Positions 18,764 through 28,841 of a stretch of DNA of 64,000 nt are shown here, in pieces. The position numbers and the translations under genes were made by a program. Source of the stretch: Polyangiaceae bacterium (GTDB taxonomy: Bacteria > Myxococcota_A > Polyangia > Polyangiales > Polyangiaceae); contig JADJRH010000011.1 of the NCBI GenBank assembly GCA_016712345.1, forward strand, positions 868,001-932,000, given 5' to 3'. The notes under the pieces are model-generated. The model searched no databases. It was not told the origin of the DNA and saw only the letters and a list, made by a program, of their open reading frames with translations. Position 1 is the first letter of the stretch, and each line of letters opens with the position of its first letter.

Positions 18764-19812
18764 GCGGCCTCCCTACCTGTCAATTCAGGCGGGGTTTCAA
18801 GGTGACAGCGCACTTTGTGTACGCTTTGGTCGCTTTCCGAATTTTTGCTTTTTATAGTCCAGATTGTTCTAAGCTCCGGCACCCTTTCTTGGCATTCGTC
18901 CGTTGCATGTGGACACCGCGGATGAAACGCGCACCCACTTGGAGCGTTGAGTAGGGAAGGTGGCATCCCTACAATGGGAAGGAGCCTTTTTTCACGCGCT
19001 CCAGTGATCCTTGGAATCGACTTTAAGAGGCCCTGCGTGTAGGGGTGACTCGGCGCGGCAAACAGCCTTTCTGTGGGGGCCTCCTCCACCACCTTTCCCG
19101 CGTACATCACCACCACCCGATCTGCCATTTCTGCCACGACGCCCAAGTCGTGCGTGATGAGCAGCAGCGCCATTTTCAACCCCCCCGAGCCGCTCGCAGC
19201 GTTTTTGCGCTCCCGCAACAAGTCTAAAATTTGAGCCTGAATTGTCACGTCGAGAGCGGTGGTAGGTTCGTCGGCAATCAACAGGGCCGGCTCACACAAA
19301 AGCGCCATGGCAATCATCACCCGCTGGCGCATCCCACCAGAAAGCTGATGCGGGTAATCGTCCATCCGGTGGTGAGGCGCCGCAATTCCCACTCTGCCGA
19401 GCATATCAATCGCAGACTTTTTGGCCTCGTTCAGAGGCGTTTTTCTGTGGACGGTGAGCACTTCTGTCAGTTGCTCTCCAATTGTCAGGTACGGGTTGAG
19501 GGACGTCATCGGATCCTGAAAAATCATGGCGATCCGATCACCCCGGAGCTTTTCCATCTCCGGCTCGGTGAGCTTTACCAAGTCCCGCGCTCCCGAACCT
19601 TCATCCCACAGGATCTTCCCATTTGTAATTTTACCCGGCTCGGCGATCAGCCGGAGAATGGAAAGGCTTGTAACACTTTTTCCGCACCCGCTCTCACCGA
19701 CAATCCCCACCACCTCCCCAGCGTCCACGGTAAACGAAACCCCCGAAACGGCCCGTACCGAGCCCTCTTCGGTATTAAACTGAGTGTGCAGATCTTCTAC
19801 CTTGAGCAGCAC
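18760..19812 (-). CDS. oppD: Oligopeptide ABC transporter ATP-binding protein OppD
   Basis: 350 residues. Walker A GESGCGKSV, Q-loop MIFQDPMTSLNPYLT, signature LSGGMRQRVMIAMAL, Walker B LLIADEPTTALD and H-loop ITHDLGVVAE, with the C-terminal HPYTQGLLKSIP and Cys motif CAFHPRCPHATDEC. It pairs with OppF as the heterodimeric motor. The start (GTG at 19812) lies three bases after the oppC stop. One stretch between Walker B and the H-loop (RERKNAASGSGGLKMAL) is slightly longer than usual. Confidence 0.95.
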   Translation of the reverse strand: MLLKVEDLHTQFNTEEGSVRAVSGVSFTVDAGEVVGIVGESGCGKSVTSLSILRLIAEPGKITNGKILWDEGSGARDLVKLTEPEMEKLRGDRIAMIFQDPMTSLNPYLTIGEQLTEVLTVHRKTPLNEAKKSAIDMLGRVGIAAPHHRMDDYPHQLSGGMRQRVMIAMALLCEPALLIADEPTTALDVTIQAQILDLLRERKNAASGSGGLKMALLLITHDLGVVAEMADRVVVMYAGKVVEEAPTERLFAAPSHPYTQGLLKSIPRITGAREKRLLPIVGMPPSLLNAPSGCAFHPRCPHATDECQERVPELRTIWTIKSKNSESDQSVHKVRCHLETPPELTGREAA

Positions 19813-19815
19813 CTG

Positions 19816-20802
19816 TCAGTCCTTCCGCACCCGCGGGTCCATCGCGTCGCGAAGACCGTCGCCCAAAAAGTTGAAACAGAACAGAGTGGCGGCCAAAAGC
19901 GCGCTCGGAAAAACCAACTGCCACCAGTAATAATCCATGGTTTCCGCACCGGTTGCAGCAAGCAATCCCCAGCTTGAAAGCGGTTCTTGTGTACCCAACC
20001 CAAGAAAGCTGAGAAACGCTTCTGTCATCATCACTTCAGGGATGGTCAGAGTTGTGTACACAATAATCGGCCCAAGCGCGTTGGGCAAAAGGTGCCTGAA
20101 AATGAGCGCCGTCGGCCCAACCCCAATAGACCTTGCGGCCTCCACAAACGGCTGCCCCCGGAGCGACAAAACCTGACCGCGTACCATCCGAGCCATGGTC
20201 AGCCAGGAGATGCTTCCAATCGCAAAAAACACCACAAAAATCTGAAAAATAGCAAAGTTTTTTGCGCCTTTCGGATCGTCTGAAAACGGCGACAAAATTG
20301 TTAAAAATGCCGAGTAGAGAGGGCTTTTCGGCCCCGCAAAAAACACCATCAGCAAAATGACAAAAATCAAAAATGGGAAGGTGTATAAAATATCCACAAT
20401 GCGCATCATCAGCGCATCTACCTTCCCACCCACATACCCCGCAATTCCACCCCAAGTCACGCCGATGAGCAAGCTCATGCTCGTGGCTGTGAGCGCCACC
20501 ATGAACGAAATTCGCCCGCCGAAAAAGAGGCGCGTGAACAAGTCTCTTCCAAAAAAATCAGTGCCCATCCAATGGGACAACGAAGGCGCTGTGGGCCCAA
20601 TGGCCAAGTTGGTTTTGTCATAGGCGTATGGGGAGATCCACGGCACCACCCATGAGCAGACAAACAGAACAATCAACACCACCGCTGAAACAACGGCTGC
20701 TCGATTTTTTTTCAACCGTCGAAACGCATCGCTCCACAGGCTCTTCCCAACGAGCTTGACCTTGCCGTCTTCCTTCCCTTCGATTGTAGAGGCAGCGCTC
20801 AC
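19816..20802 (-). CDS. oppC: Oligopeptide ABC transporter permease OppC
   Basis: 328 residues with the OppC N-terminal extension, then six membrane segments. The family cue HWMGTDFFGRDLFTR is followed by the inner-membrane EAA loop EAARSIGVGPTALIFRHLLPNALGPI that contacts the ATPases. The segment after TFPFLIFVILLMVFFAG carries an insertion (SPLYSAFLTILSPFSDDPKGAKNF) that is longer than in typical OppC. The start overlaps the oppB stop. Confidence 0.93.
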   Translation of the reverse strand: MSAASTIEGKEDGKVKLVGKSLWSDAFRRLKKNRAAVVSAVVLIVLFVCSWVVPWISPYAYDKTNLAIGPTAPSLSHWMGTDFFGRDLFTRLFFGGRISFMVALTATSMSLLIGVTWGGIAGYVGGKVDALMMRIVDILYTFPFLIFVILLMVFFAGPKSPLYSAFLTILSPFSDDPKGAKNFAIFQIFVVFFAIGSISWLTMARMVRGQVLSLRGQPFVEAARSIGVGPTALIFRHLLPNALGPIIVYTTLTIPEVMMTEAFLSFLGLGTQEPLSSWGLLAATGAETMDYYWWQLVFPSALLAATLFCFNFLGDGLRDAMDPRVRKD

Positions 20803-21725
20803 GTCCCCTCCACGTTCACGCGCGGGTCAAAATACCGGTGAGCGATATCGACAACGGCGTTCAGGGTCATCACAAGCGCGCCGTAAACAAGCACCACCCC
20901 CATTACCAGGTTGTAATCGCGGTTGGTGGCCGCCTCAACAAGGTAGCGCCCCATTCCCGGAATGTTAAAAATCCGCTCGATCACAAGCGATCCAATCAAC
21001 AGGCTCGAAAGGCCGGGGGCTAGGTAGATCACCACGGGCAAGAGCGCTCCTTTGAGCGTATGCCGCAGCAAAATGCGCCGCATTGGCATGCCCTTCGCCT
21101 TGGCGGTCCTCACAAAGTCGCTTTTGATCACTTCCAACATCCCCGCCCGCGAAAGGCGAGCCACATATGCTGCCATGGGTAGACCGGCGCACACCACGGG
21201 TAGAATCATGTGACGCCACGTTTCCCACCGAGCCGCGGGCAAAAGGTAAAGCTTGAGTGAAAACACCAGCACAAGAAGCGGTGCCAGAACAAACCGCGGC
21301 ACGCTCACACCCGTCATGGCAACGCCCATGGCCACGTGGTCGCCCACCTTATTGTGTTTGGTTGCTGCGTACACACCAAGCGGAATACCCACCAAAAGAG
21401 CCACAATCGCAGCCCAAAAACCGAGTTTTGCTGAATAAGGGAACGACAGCCAAATAATCTCGTTCACCGTTCTGCCCGCGTGTCTAAAACTCGGCCCCAA
21501 GTCTTGATGGATGACAACGTTTTTGAGCCAATGGGTATATTGCACCCACAGCGGCTCGTTTAACTTGTAATAGGCAAGCTGCGCTTTTTCAATTTCGGCC
21601 GGCACTGCCCGCTCCGAGTCAAACGGGCCGCCGGGAACAGCGCGGAGCAAGAAAAAGAGCACTGTCATGACCACCCATAAGGTGGGCACAATGGCCGAAA
21701 ATCGCCTGAGCGCATATCCAATCAC
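20799..21725 (-). CDS. oppB: Oligopeptide ABC transporter permease OppB
   Basis: 308 residues, starting at GTG 21725, which overlaps the oppA stop (GTGA). It has the OppB N-terminal signature YALRRFSAIVPTLWVV, LLRAVPGGPF and the EAA-type loop KSDFVRTAKAKGMPMRRILLRH. It forms the transport channel with OppC. All five genes are joined by overlaps or gaps of a few bases, so they are translated as one coupled unit. Confidence 0.94.
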   Translation of the reverse strand: MIGYALRRFSAIVPTLWVVMTVLFFLLRAVPGGPFDSERAVPAEIEKAQLAYYKLNEPLWVQYTHWLKNVVIHQDLGPSFRHAGRTVNEIIWLSFPYSAKLGFWAAIVALLVGIPLGVYAATKHNKVGDHVAMGVAMTGVSVPRFVLAPLLVLVFSLKLYLLPAARWETWRHMILPVVCAGLPMAAYVARLSRAGMLEVIKSDFVRTAKAKGMPMRRILLRHTLKGALLPVVIYLAPGLSSLLIGSLVIERIFNIPGMGRYLVEAATNRDYNLVMGVVLVYGALVMTLNAVVDIAHRYFDPRVNVEGT

Positions 21726-23738
21726 GGTGACGCTCCGGGGGTAGCAGATCGATACGCACCGGGGGGTGGAAATTCACGCGGCGGGGCCGCCGGCTCGTTG
21801 GGGGCCTGGGATGTTTCATCAATCCAAAGCCACTGCGCAAGGTGTACATTGCGCGGGTTTGGCCAAAAGCCTTTGACCCACGGTTTTACAAGAACGCTTC
21901 GAGTATAAAAGTAGAGTGGGATTTTGCTCATCTCATCGACCGCGCGTTTTTCAGCCTCGCGGAAGAGCGTCATCCCCTTCATAGGGTCGGCCGTTTGAGC
22001 CGCCTCTTTTAACATGCGATCGTAGGCGGGATCGGCCCACCCCGTTCTGTTTTGAGGGCTGTAAGACAGGAAGGTATCAAGCCATGTTTGGGGATGGTTA
22101 TACTCCGCAATCCAACCACCGCGCCCGACCTGAAAGTTTCCGTCCTGAATATTTTTCAGCATCACCTTCCATTCTTCGTTGCGCACAGCCGCCGAAATGC
22201 CGAGGTGCTCCCGCCAATACGACTGCACTGCCACGGCAATGGCACGGTTTCCCTCGTTCGTGTTGTAGAGAATTTCAAGCGACGGAAAGTCTTTTGCCTT
22301 GTATCCTTCCCCCTCGCGCTCCACTTTGTACCCGGCGCGCTCCAAAAGTTGTCGCGCGCGCACCGGGTTAAACTCCACCTCCGGGCCCGAAAATGGATCT
22401 GTTCCAGCTTTTTTGTCGGCGGTTGCCACGTCTGAATAACCCGATCCTGTGTAGTCGGGAACAAAGTGGGTTGCCGGAATTTGACCTGAACGAGTGACCT
22501 TTTTAACGAGCTGATCTTTATCAATGGCAAGATTCAGCGCTCTTCGTACATCCAATTTGTCGAGCGGAGGCTTTTTTGAGATTCAGGTCATACCAGGCCA
22601 CGGCCAAATATTGCGATCGAACAAAGTCTTTTTTGTTTTCTACCCATGGCATTGCATCAACCGGAATGGCCGCCGTATCACCGATATAGTCTAAATCGCC
22701 CGCTTTGTAGAGATTGAGGGTTGACTTGTAATCTTCCATCATCATCCACACAACGCGATCGATCTTCACCTCGTTTGCCCGCCAATAGGCAGGGTTTTTT
22801 TGCATGACAATTTCGTAACGAAACTTCCAGTCGGCAATGGAGTAAGGCCCGTTTCCCACAATGTTTTCAGGCCTGTTGAGGGCATCTACCTTTCCCTTTG
22901 CGGTGAGCGGCTCCACAACGTCGCGCCGCATGGGAGAAAGGGCAGAATAACAGGTGAGGTCAAGCATGTAAGGGGTAGGCCTTTCGGCCTCGATCTCAAG
23001 AGTATAGTCGTCTGTTGCGCGCACCCCGAGCACGCTTGAATCAAAGTGGAGATCGCTCGACTTGACAAACCCCACAGAACTTGGATTGGCCACCTCCGGC
23101 GCCGGCGTTTTTGCAGGGTCAAACGCCGGTCTCCGCTCATGGCGCGCGACCTGACTCAGCTCACCCTCGGTTTTTAGAATGCGAACCAATGTGCCAGGTT
23201 CGAGCGTATCCACAACGCGGGCATCGGCCGAAACGCCGTCCCTCACCGGAACTTTTTCACGCGTCACTTTGAGTTGACCGCGTTGGTACACTTCACCGTT
23301 TAAAAGGGCATGGAGGACCGTTGCCGCACGCGAGGCGAGCAGAGGATCCAAAACGCGCGTCCAGGCGAAAACAAAATCATGTGCGGTGACAGGTTTTCCG
23401 TCAGACCAGCGCGCTTCTTTTCGAAGGTGAAAGCGAAACAAACGATTGTCGTCGCTCTTTTCCCATGTGTACGCAACGCCCTGTGTTGGGTGGGCGTCCT
23501 TCGGATCGTACACACCGAGTCCTTCAAACAAGTGCGAAACGAGCAACGTTCCCGCCGCTTCGCTCGCGCGCCCCGGGTCTACAAATTCAGGTTCAACACC
23601 CAGGTTTACATAAAAGGTGGAAGGGGATTTTCCCTTTCGAACAGCGGTACCAAAGTAGGGATCGCCCGAATCACTGCAACCGGCTGCGCCTAAGCCCAGC
23701 GCCGCTCCGAGTATCCCGGCCCAAACCCGCAGTCGCAT
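21722..23738 (-). CDS. oppA: Oligopeptide-binding lipoprotein OppA with inserted SH3-like domain, frameshifted at 22572-22577
   Basis: Lipoprotein signal from the ATG at 23738 with lipobox GAAGC. Family 5 solute-binding core: FEGLGVYDPKD, VTAHDFVFAWTRVLDP, YSIADWKFRYEIVMQKNPAYW, and after the break VRRALNLAIDKDQLVKKV. Residues about 156-231 form an insert resembling a bacterial SH3 domain (VPVRDGVSADARVV, GTLVRIL, VGFVKSSDL) just after LLNGEVY. The frame breaks at a run of six T (plus strand 22572-22577). Removing one base restores LKKPPLDKLDVRRAL. The protein would bind peptides at the outer face of the inner membrane. The break is probably an assembly error. Confidence 0.85.
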
Positions 23739-23860
23739 TGGCGCCAGTATCGCCAACAAAGAACACCCTGTCACCACAAACAGTAAAAACTCCGTTCGCC
23801 CCGCCACCGCGGCCTGATCGCCTTTCTCTCCTTTGGCGAGGGGTGTTAAGGTGCAACGTG

Positions 23861-26800
23861 ATGAACCCCGCAGGCAAAGTGGGCCGGAAGTTTGCGAGTC
23901 TTGCGTGTGTTGTGGCGCTGGTTTCGTGTGGCCCACCTGAATCGGCCAAGGTGCCCGCCGCGCCCTCTTCAGCGTGCACCGGCACCAAACTCGCCGCGTG
24001 TGAAGAAAACCTGGCCCGAGCAACGCTCGCGGGTGAACTTACCCCTCTTGACGTTGATGTGTACATTTCGGCGCGCGCCGCTCGTGAAGGGGACGGCTGG
24101 GCCGATCTATACAGTCAAATACCGGTCCGCGATGCTCCGCCGGTTCTGGTTGTCGACTCGTCCGGGTCCGCAAACCTTACCCTCAACAACGTTCGGGTCG
24201 TTCGGCCCCAAAAACTCCCCCCGCTTGAAAAAATTCAGCCTGAGATCCTGCTTCAGGCAATTGGAAAAGTGCGTGGGGTTCGCCACCTGATTTGGGTTGC
24301 CGAGGGTGGACAATCGGCTGTTGAAATCTTCCCAAACGATGTTCTTGCCCCCCAAATGCTCGGCGTTCCAAGTTTTGTAAACGTTCGGTTTTCCGCTTCT
24401 AAAGTGGAAGAAAATATCAAACTTGCGGCTTCGGTAAACCGCGCTTTTGAAGCCGCCGGGGCGTTCAACTACAAGCAGGTTGCCGCCGAGGCCGACGTTC
24501 TTCAAACCCTGCTTACCGGTCGTGATCCGTTTGAAGAGCCTGTGCTTCGGGCGCGTTACGCCCGCGCACTTTTCGCATCGGCCGGGCTCACGTGGGAAGA
24601 ACCTGTTAACCTTTTTGGAGCTGACATACCTGTACAAACCCCAACAAAACAAGCGCCTCCCGCTCCGGCGTCCACCGATTCTGCGTACGGCGATCTTCTC
24701 CGCGTTCGCCTCGCCGAAGACGTTTCAAAAGAGTGGACGCTCCGGTCTACCCATATTCTATCGGCCATTTCGCCCGACCGCCACGCTCACGCCCATGCCA
24801 TTTTCGGCGCGGCAACGGCCTGTGCGGCATTCACCCCACCTCCAGAAATGGACAGGCTGACCGACGTTGGTTTTGCCGGTCTACTCCCCACAGCGCTTGC
24901 GGGGGCGCGCGAGCAGGCAATTATTTCAGCCAGTCAACCGGGGCTTGTCCTTTCCAACTGGTATGAACGATACGAGCGTTTGGTAGAACGGGTAGAAAAG
25001 TCTCAACTGGTCTGGCTCCACATTTCGAGTCTGCTTCGCCAGCGGGGTGAACTGCCGGGCGTCAGTTCTGCCGGTTCTCCCACATATAAAAAAGTCACTC
25101 AACTCGGGCTCAAGCACATTCAAGGTCTGCGTGACCTTTCTGAAGAGCAACCCACTCGTTATCAATCAAGTGCGGAGTTGCCTCTTGCCTACTCTCCCGG
25201 CCTTCTCGGTGATCCTTCCCTCACATCGGCGCTGATCGATCTCACCCAGGCAAGCACCAAAAACAAATTGGCCGTTGCCAGTCAACCCGGCCCCATTGCC
25301 GGCACCTTACTCATCGGCGCTTTTGCCGGTATGACCTACCCACCCGCCATTCAGTCGGCGCACTACCTGGCTCTTCAAAGCGCATTTGCCGCCAAAATAA
25401 AGGGTGATCTCCTTCAACAAACAGGGTGGGGTGCCGCCGCTCTATTTGCCATTGATGCGGTGGTTCGAGTGGTGGCCGATCTGGGGCCCAACTTGGCTTT
25501 TTCATCCGACCAAATCGTTCGCGCATTGTCCGATCCAAAACTGCCCCTCGCCAACGTTGCCGCTGTTGTGAGCGCCGTTGCCAAATATGCGGCCCTCGCC
25601 AAAGACAAGCCCCTTGCCGCCATTGTCACCGCTGCCCAGTCCACACCTGAACGCGCAGCCGCGCGTGAAACGCTTCGAAAAGCGATTGTCGGTATGGGGA
25701 ACAATGGGGAGGCGCCCGCTTCACTGGCAGATGAAATCACCTCCCTTGCCGACGGTTTAATTGCCGTTCTTACCGTCCGATTGCACGAGAAATCGCCTTC
25801 GTCGGCCACCTGTTCTGACAAGTCCAAGTCCGCGTCGGACATTGAGGTGGAACATGCTCTCGGCAAGCTCAACTCCATTCGCCAAAAAATTGTGTCGAGC
25901 CCCACATTCAAGTCGGGTGACAACCTCTGGACCCGTCGCGCTCGTCTTCTTGTGGTTGCCCTTTCCGATGGGATGGACTTCTTGGCGCCCATCAAAGCCG
26001 GCAAAAAGCGCGATCTGACACTCTCCGCAGCTCAGGTTGAAACCGCACTCACCCAGGCGCTCAAAGAATGGGAAGACCCCGGAGCGCGTGACGCTCTTGT
26101 TGGAGTCTACTCGCTGGTTCGTTTTTTTGCGGCGGGAGATCCCGCAAAACGGTTTGATACAGGTGGACCTTACCTTTCCAAAGCGCTCGGTGGAATTGGC
26201 CGATTTTTGCGCACCGGTGGTCCTTCAGGCGCTCCAAGTATGCTCGACGCCCTCGCAGAAATGTCAGGTCGCCCCGGCGGCCCTGATGACCTCGCCCGAA
26301 CGTTGATTGGGTACGCCGATACATTTTATCAAAAAAATCTACCCGACCAGGCCGACCTTTTTCTTCTGAGTGGATTGCTTCTGTCTTCGGTTCGAAAAAC
26401 ACCTCCCCCGAACGAAGCGCTCACGCTGGCGGCAAAACACAAGAGTCGCATTGAGTGGGCGCTCAACCTTTTTGCGGAGGTAAATTCGGCCGAAAAACTG
26501 GGCAAAATCGACATTTCTAAATTTGCTGAATCGTCTGACAAAGCCGCTCGCGACCTATGTTCCGCGGGCCGCACCGGTGATGTGGTTGACGTGCTTCGCG
26601 CCGTATCGCTTTTTGGAGAGGGCAAACGAAAGGAGGCCCGCGCTCTACTCGACACAACGCTCCGGCGCGCCGAAACAGAAGGGCTTGTTGTTCCAAAACT
26701 CAACTACAACTACTCCGAAAAATACGACCGAAAAGTGTTTAGCCTGAGCTTTGCCCTCACCCAGGGCACGGCGTTTATTTCAGGTGGCAATACGTTTCAT

Positions 26801-28126
26801 GTGGGGCTTGGCATTTCTACCCTTTCAGAAAAGTCCAATCGTCTCACAACGTCCGCGGCAAGCGCTGAAGACACCGCTTCTGAAACCGCTCACTTCTACG
26901 TTCAAGTGGCCGGCCTGAGCGCCGCCTACCACTACCTCGACGGCGATGTGGAGGCTGGAAGCAAAGCCGCTCGAAAAGCCGTTCTCGCGCTTGCCAACGG
27001 TGTCAGACTCGGTGCCCGATCCATCACGCGCGACCGGCGCGATTGGGCAAAAGATGCGCGGGCCGTTCTCGCGCTCAACGCCCAACTTGCCGCCGACACA
27101 AAAAGCCCTTTTTTGGCCGGCGATCTCTGGACAGTTGTCAAAGAGTCTCTCCCCACTGATTTTCGTGATGATGAAGTGAGTCAGGTGCTCGCTTCAGCGC
27201 CGTTTGGGCTTGCCGGGGTTAAAGACGTGGAAGCGCCGCTCACGCGCGCTCGAAAAGCCCTTCAGCTCGTGGCGGCACCGCTCTCGTGTACACAAGCCAA
27301 GGTGGAAACATCGGCGTATGAACAAGCCTCGTGTGATACCTACCCAACCGCCCTCGGTCTTCGTATCGCCGACGTTCTCGGGAAAATGCCTCACTACAAA
27401 AAAACGCCCGACGGGAAGGGCGCGGAGTGTGAAGCGCTTGCGTCGCTCGACGCGTTTCTTACCTCGGCCGAACGCGGTGCGTATGACCCCGACGCCTTTA
27501 CAAAAGCGGTGGAACAGCTGCGCGGCGCCGGCAAACCCGATGAAGCCGCGGCCCTCTTGGCACGACAGCGAAAGCCTGAGCACTGCAATCCAACCCTTCT
27601 TGCCGCTGCGCGCACGCTGGGTAGATCGCCGGCCCTGCCGTCCATGGTCAAGGCCGACATGTTCACCGTGGCCATTAACTGCGCGGGCGTTTCAAATGGG
27701 GCCGGGCTTGAAAAAGATCTGTCCGATCTCGACTTGGAAACGCGCTTTTTGGCAGACCCTATTCGCAACCTGAAAGTGCTTTTTTTCGCTGCCGAACTGG
27801 CACTCAAAACCGACAAGGGTGACCTTTTATACTCCCTCGTTCAAGACCCGCACTTTCTCGATCGCTTCTTGAACCTGCACGGTAACGCTGTTGCGGCTGC
27901 GCTGCTCTTTCATCACGGAGGCCACGTCTTGACGGGTAAACCGTTTGACCTTGCTCAAACCGAAGGCGCGTATTCACTCATCTGCACATCGTTCCCGTCG
28001 CCCGAACGCAAAGCCGAATGTGATGACCTCAAAGCAATTCGAGCGTCTGACAGAGCTTCAAGCGCTGCCAAAAAACTCGCCGAAGGCGCATTACTGCGGC
28101 TCATCTCCCCTCAGAAAAAACCGTGA
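23861..28126 (+). CDS. Very large lipoprotein of unknown function (about 1421 residues)
   Basis: An upstream frame is open, but the ATG at 23861 starts a good lipoprotein signal (SLACVVALVSC). The mature protein is long, mostly helical and Ala/Leu-rich, with stretches that look like TPR or other alpha-solenoid repeats (SAAYHYLDGDVEAGSKAARK, LRGAGKPDEAAALLARQ). Its start region overlaps nothing in the divergent oppA gene. I do not recognise a catalytic motif. The C-terminus carries AAALLFHHGGHVL. The codon pattern is consistent throughout, so it is a real gene. A role as a periplasmic or surface scaffold is inference. Confidence 0.8.
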   Translation: MNPAGKVGRKFASLACVVALVSCGPPESAKVPAAPSSACTGTKLAACEENLARATLAGELTPLDVDVYISARAAREGDGWADLYSQIPVRDAPPVLVVDSSGSANLTLNNVRVVRPQKLPPLEKIQPEILLQAIGKVRGVRHLIWVAEGGQSAVEIFPNDVLAPQMLGVPSFVNVRFSASKVEENIKLAASVNRAFEAAGAFNYKQVAAEADVLQTLLTGRDPFEEPVLRARYARALFASAGLTWEEPVNLFGADIPVQTPTKQAPPAPASTDSAYGDLLRVRLAEDVSKEWTLRSTHILSAISPDRHAHAHAIFGAATACAAFTPPPEMDRLTDVGFAGLLPTALAGAREQAIISASQPGLVLSNWYERYERLVERVEKSQLVWLHISSLLRQRGELPGVSSAGSPTYKKVTQLGLKHIQGLRDLSEEQPTRYQSSAELPLAYSPGLLGDPSLTSALIDLTQASTKNKLAVASQPGPIAGTLLIGAFAGMTYPPAIQSAHYLALQSAFAAKIKGDLLQQTGWGAAALFAIDAVVRVVADLGPNLAFSSDQIVRALSDPKLPLANVAAVVSAVAKYAALAKDKPLAAIVTAAQSTPERAAARETLRKAIVGMGNNGEAPASLADEITSLADGLIAVLTVRLHEKSPSSATCSDKSKSASDIEVEHALGKLNSIRQKIVSSPTFKSGDNLWTRRARLLVVALSDGMDFLAPIKAGKKRDLTLSAAQVETALTQALKEWEDPGARDALVGVYSLVRFFAAGDPAKRFDTGGPYLSKALGGIGRFLRTGGPSGAPSMLDALAEMSGRPGGPDDLARTLIGYADTFYQKNLPDQADLFLLSGLLLSSVRKTPPPNEALTLAAKHKSRIEWALNLFAEVNSAEKLGKIDISKFAESSDKAARDLCSAGRTGDVVDVLRAVSLFGEGKRKEARALLDTTLRRAETEGLVVPKLNYNYSEKYDRKVFSLSFALTQGTAFISGGNTFHVGLGISTLSEKSNRLTTSAASAEDTASETAHFYVQVAGLSAAYHYLDGDVEAGSKAARKAVLALANGVRLGARSITRDRRDWAKDARAVLALNAQLAADTKSPFLAGDLWTVVKESLPTDFRDDEVSQVLASAPFGLAGVKDVEAPLTRARKALQLVAAPLSCTQAKVETSAYEQASCDTYPTALGLRIADVLGKMPHYKKTPDGKGAECEALASLDAFLTSAERGAYDPDAFTKAVEQLRGAGKPDEAAALLARQRKPEHCNPTLLAAARTLGRSPALPSMVKADMFTVAINCAGVSNGAGLEKDLSDLDLETRFLADPIRNLKVLFFAAELALKTDKGDLLYSLVQDPHFLDRFLNLHGNAVAAALLFHHGGHVLTGKPFDLAQTEGAYSLICTSFPSPERKAECDDLKAIRASDRASSAAKKLAEGALLRLISPQKKP

Positions 28127-28131
28127 AAGTG

Positions 28132-28809
28132 TTACTGGATCACAACGGACTGACGGCAATACCCACCGTGGAACGACGAGAAGGAGGCGCCCGTCAGATC
28201 TTCTGCGACAACCGCCATGGCTTTGCTTTCATCGCTCGGCCATTCATACCCGGAGGGTAGGTCACCCCCTATGTCTTCACCGCTCAGGTTCTCGAGTTTG
28301 GTTGAATTGGGTACAGAGGCCGACGAAAGACCGTAACCAGACAAGATCACGTGCGAGATGGTTACTCCCTCACCCGTTGTGACAACCCAATAGGCCGGCT
28401 CATACGTGGAGAGAAAAAGGGCATGTGTACCTTTGCGCGTTACGTGTACACTAAACCCGCCCACCGGTGAACACTCGAACGAGTGTTGAGACTGCGTTTC
28501 GTACACGCCCACCACATGGAGTTCATAGGAGGAAGCCACGTTTTCTTGGTGGTCCACCGCGTCGGCCGAACCGCAGTAGAGCGGCTCGCCGTTGTAACAG
28601 TCGGGTTGAAGATTGTCAGGCACCGTGGGTACGCCCGGTGAAGGTTCTACCGGTGTGCCGGGGTTGCCCGGTGTGTCGGGATTGCCGGGGTTGTCAGGAT
28701 TTTCACCCGATGAGTCTGAATCGGTCCCCGCACCTTCGAGAACCACCGAGCCGCCGCAACCGACAAGCCAGAGTGATGCGCCTACCACCCAAATCGCGTT
28801 TCGCAACAT
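28132..28809 (-). CDS. Lipoprotein with collagen-like Pro-Gly-Asn repeats
   Basis: 225 residues. Signal WVVGASLWLVGC with a lipobox, then a linker built of repeated PGNP/PGTP/PDNP units (ENPDNPGNPDTPGNPGTP) that resembles collagen-like bacterial linkers, followed by a beta-rich globular domain with four cysteines (DCYNGEPLYCGSAD, HSFECSPVGG). It would be displayed on the outer membrane or periplasmic face. Its stop lies six bases from the convergent stop of the 1421-residue lipoprotein. No known family was identified. Confidence 0.7.
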   Translation of the reverse strand: MLRNAIWVVGASLWLVGCGGSVVLEGAGTDSDSSGENPDNPGNPDTPGNPGTPVEPSPGVPTVPDNLQPDCYNGEPLYCGSADAVDHQENVASSYELHVVGVYETQSQHSFECSPVGGFSVHVTRKGTHALFLSTYEPAYWVVTTGEGVTISHVILSGYGLSSASVPNSTKLENLSGEDIGGDLPSGYEWPSDESKAMAVVAEDLTGASFSSFHGGYCRQSVVIQ

Positions 28810-28841
28810 ACGCGATTAGTAGCGCCACACGCGGCGCGTGT

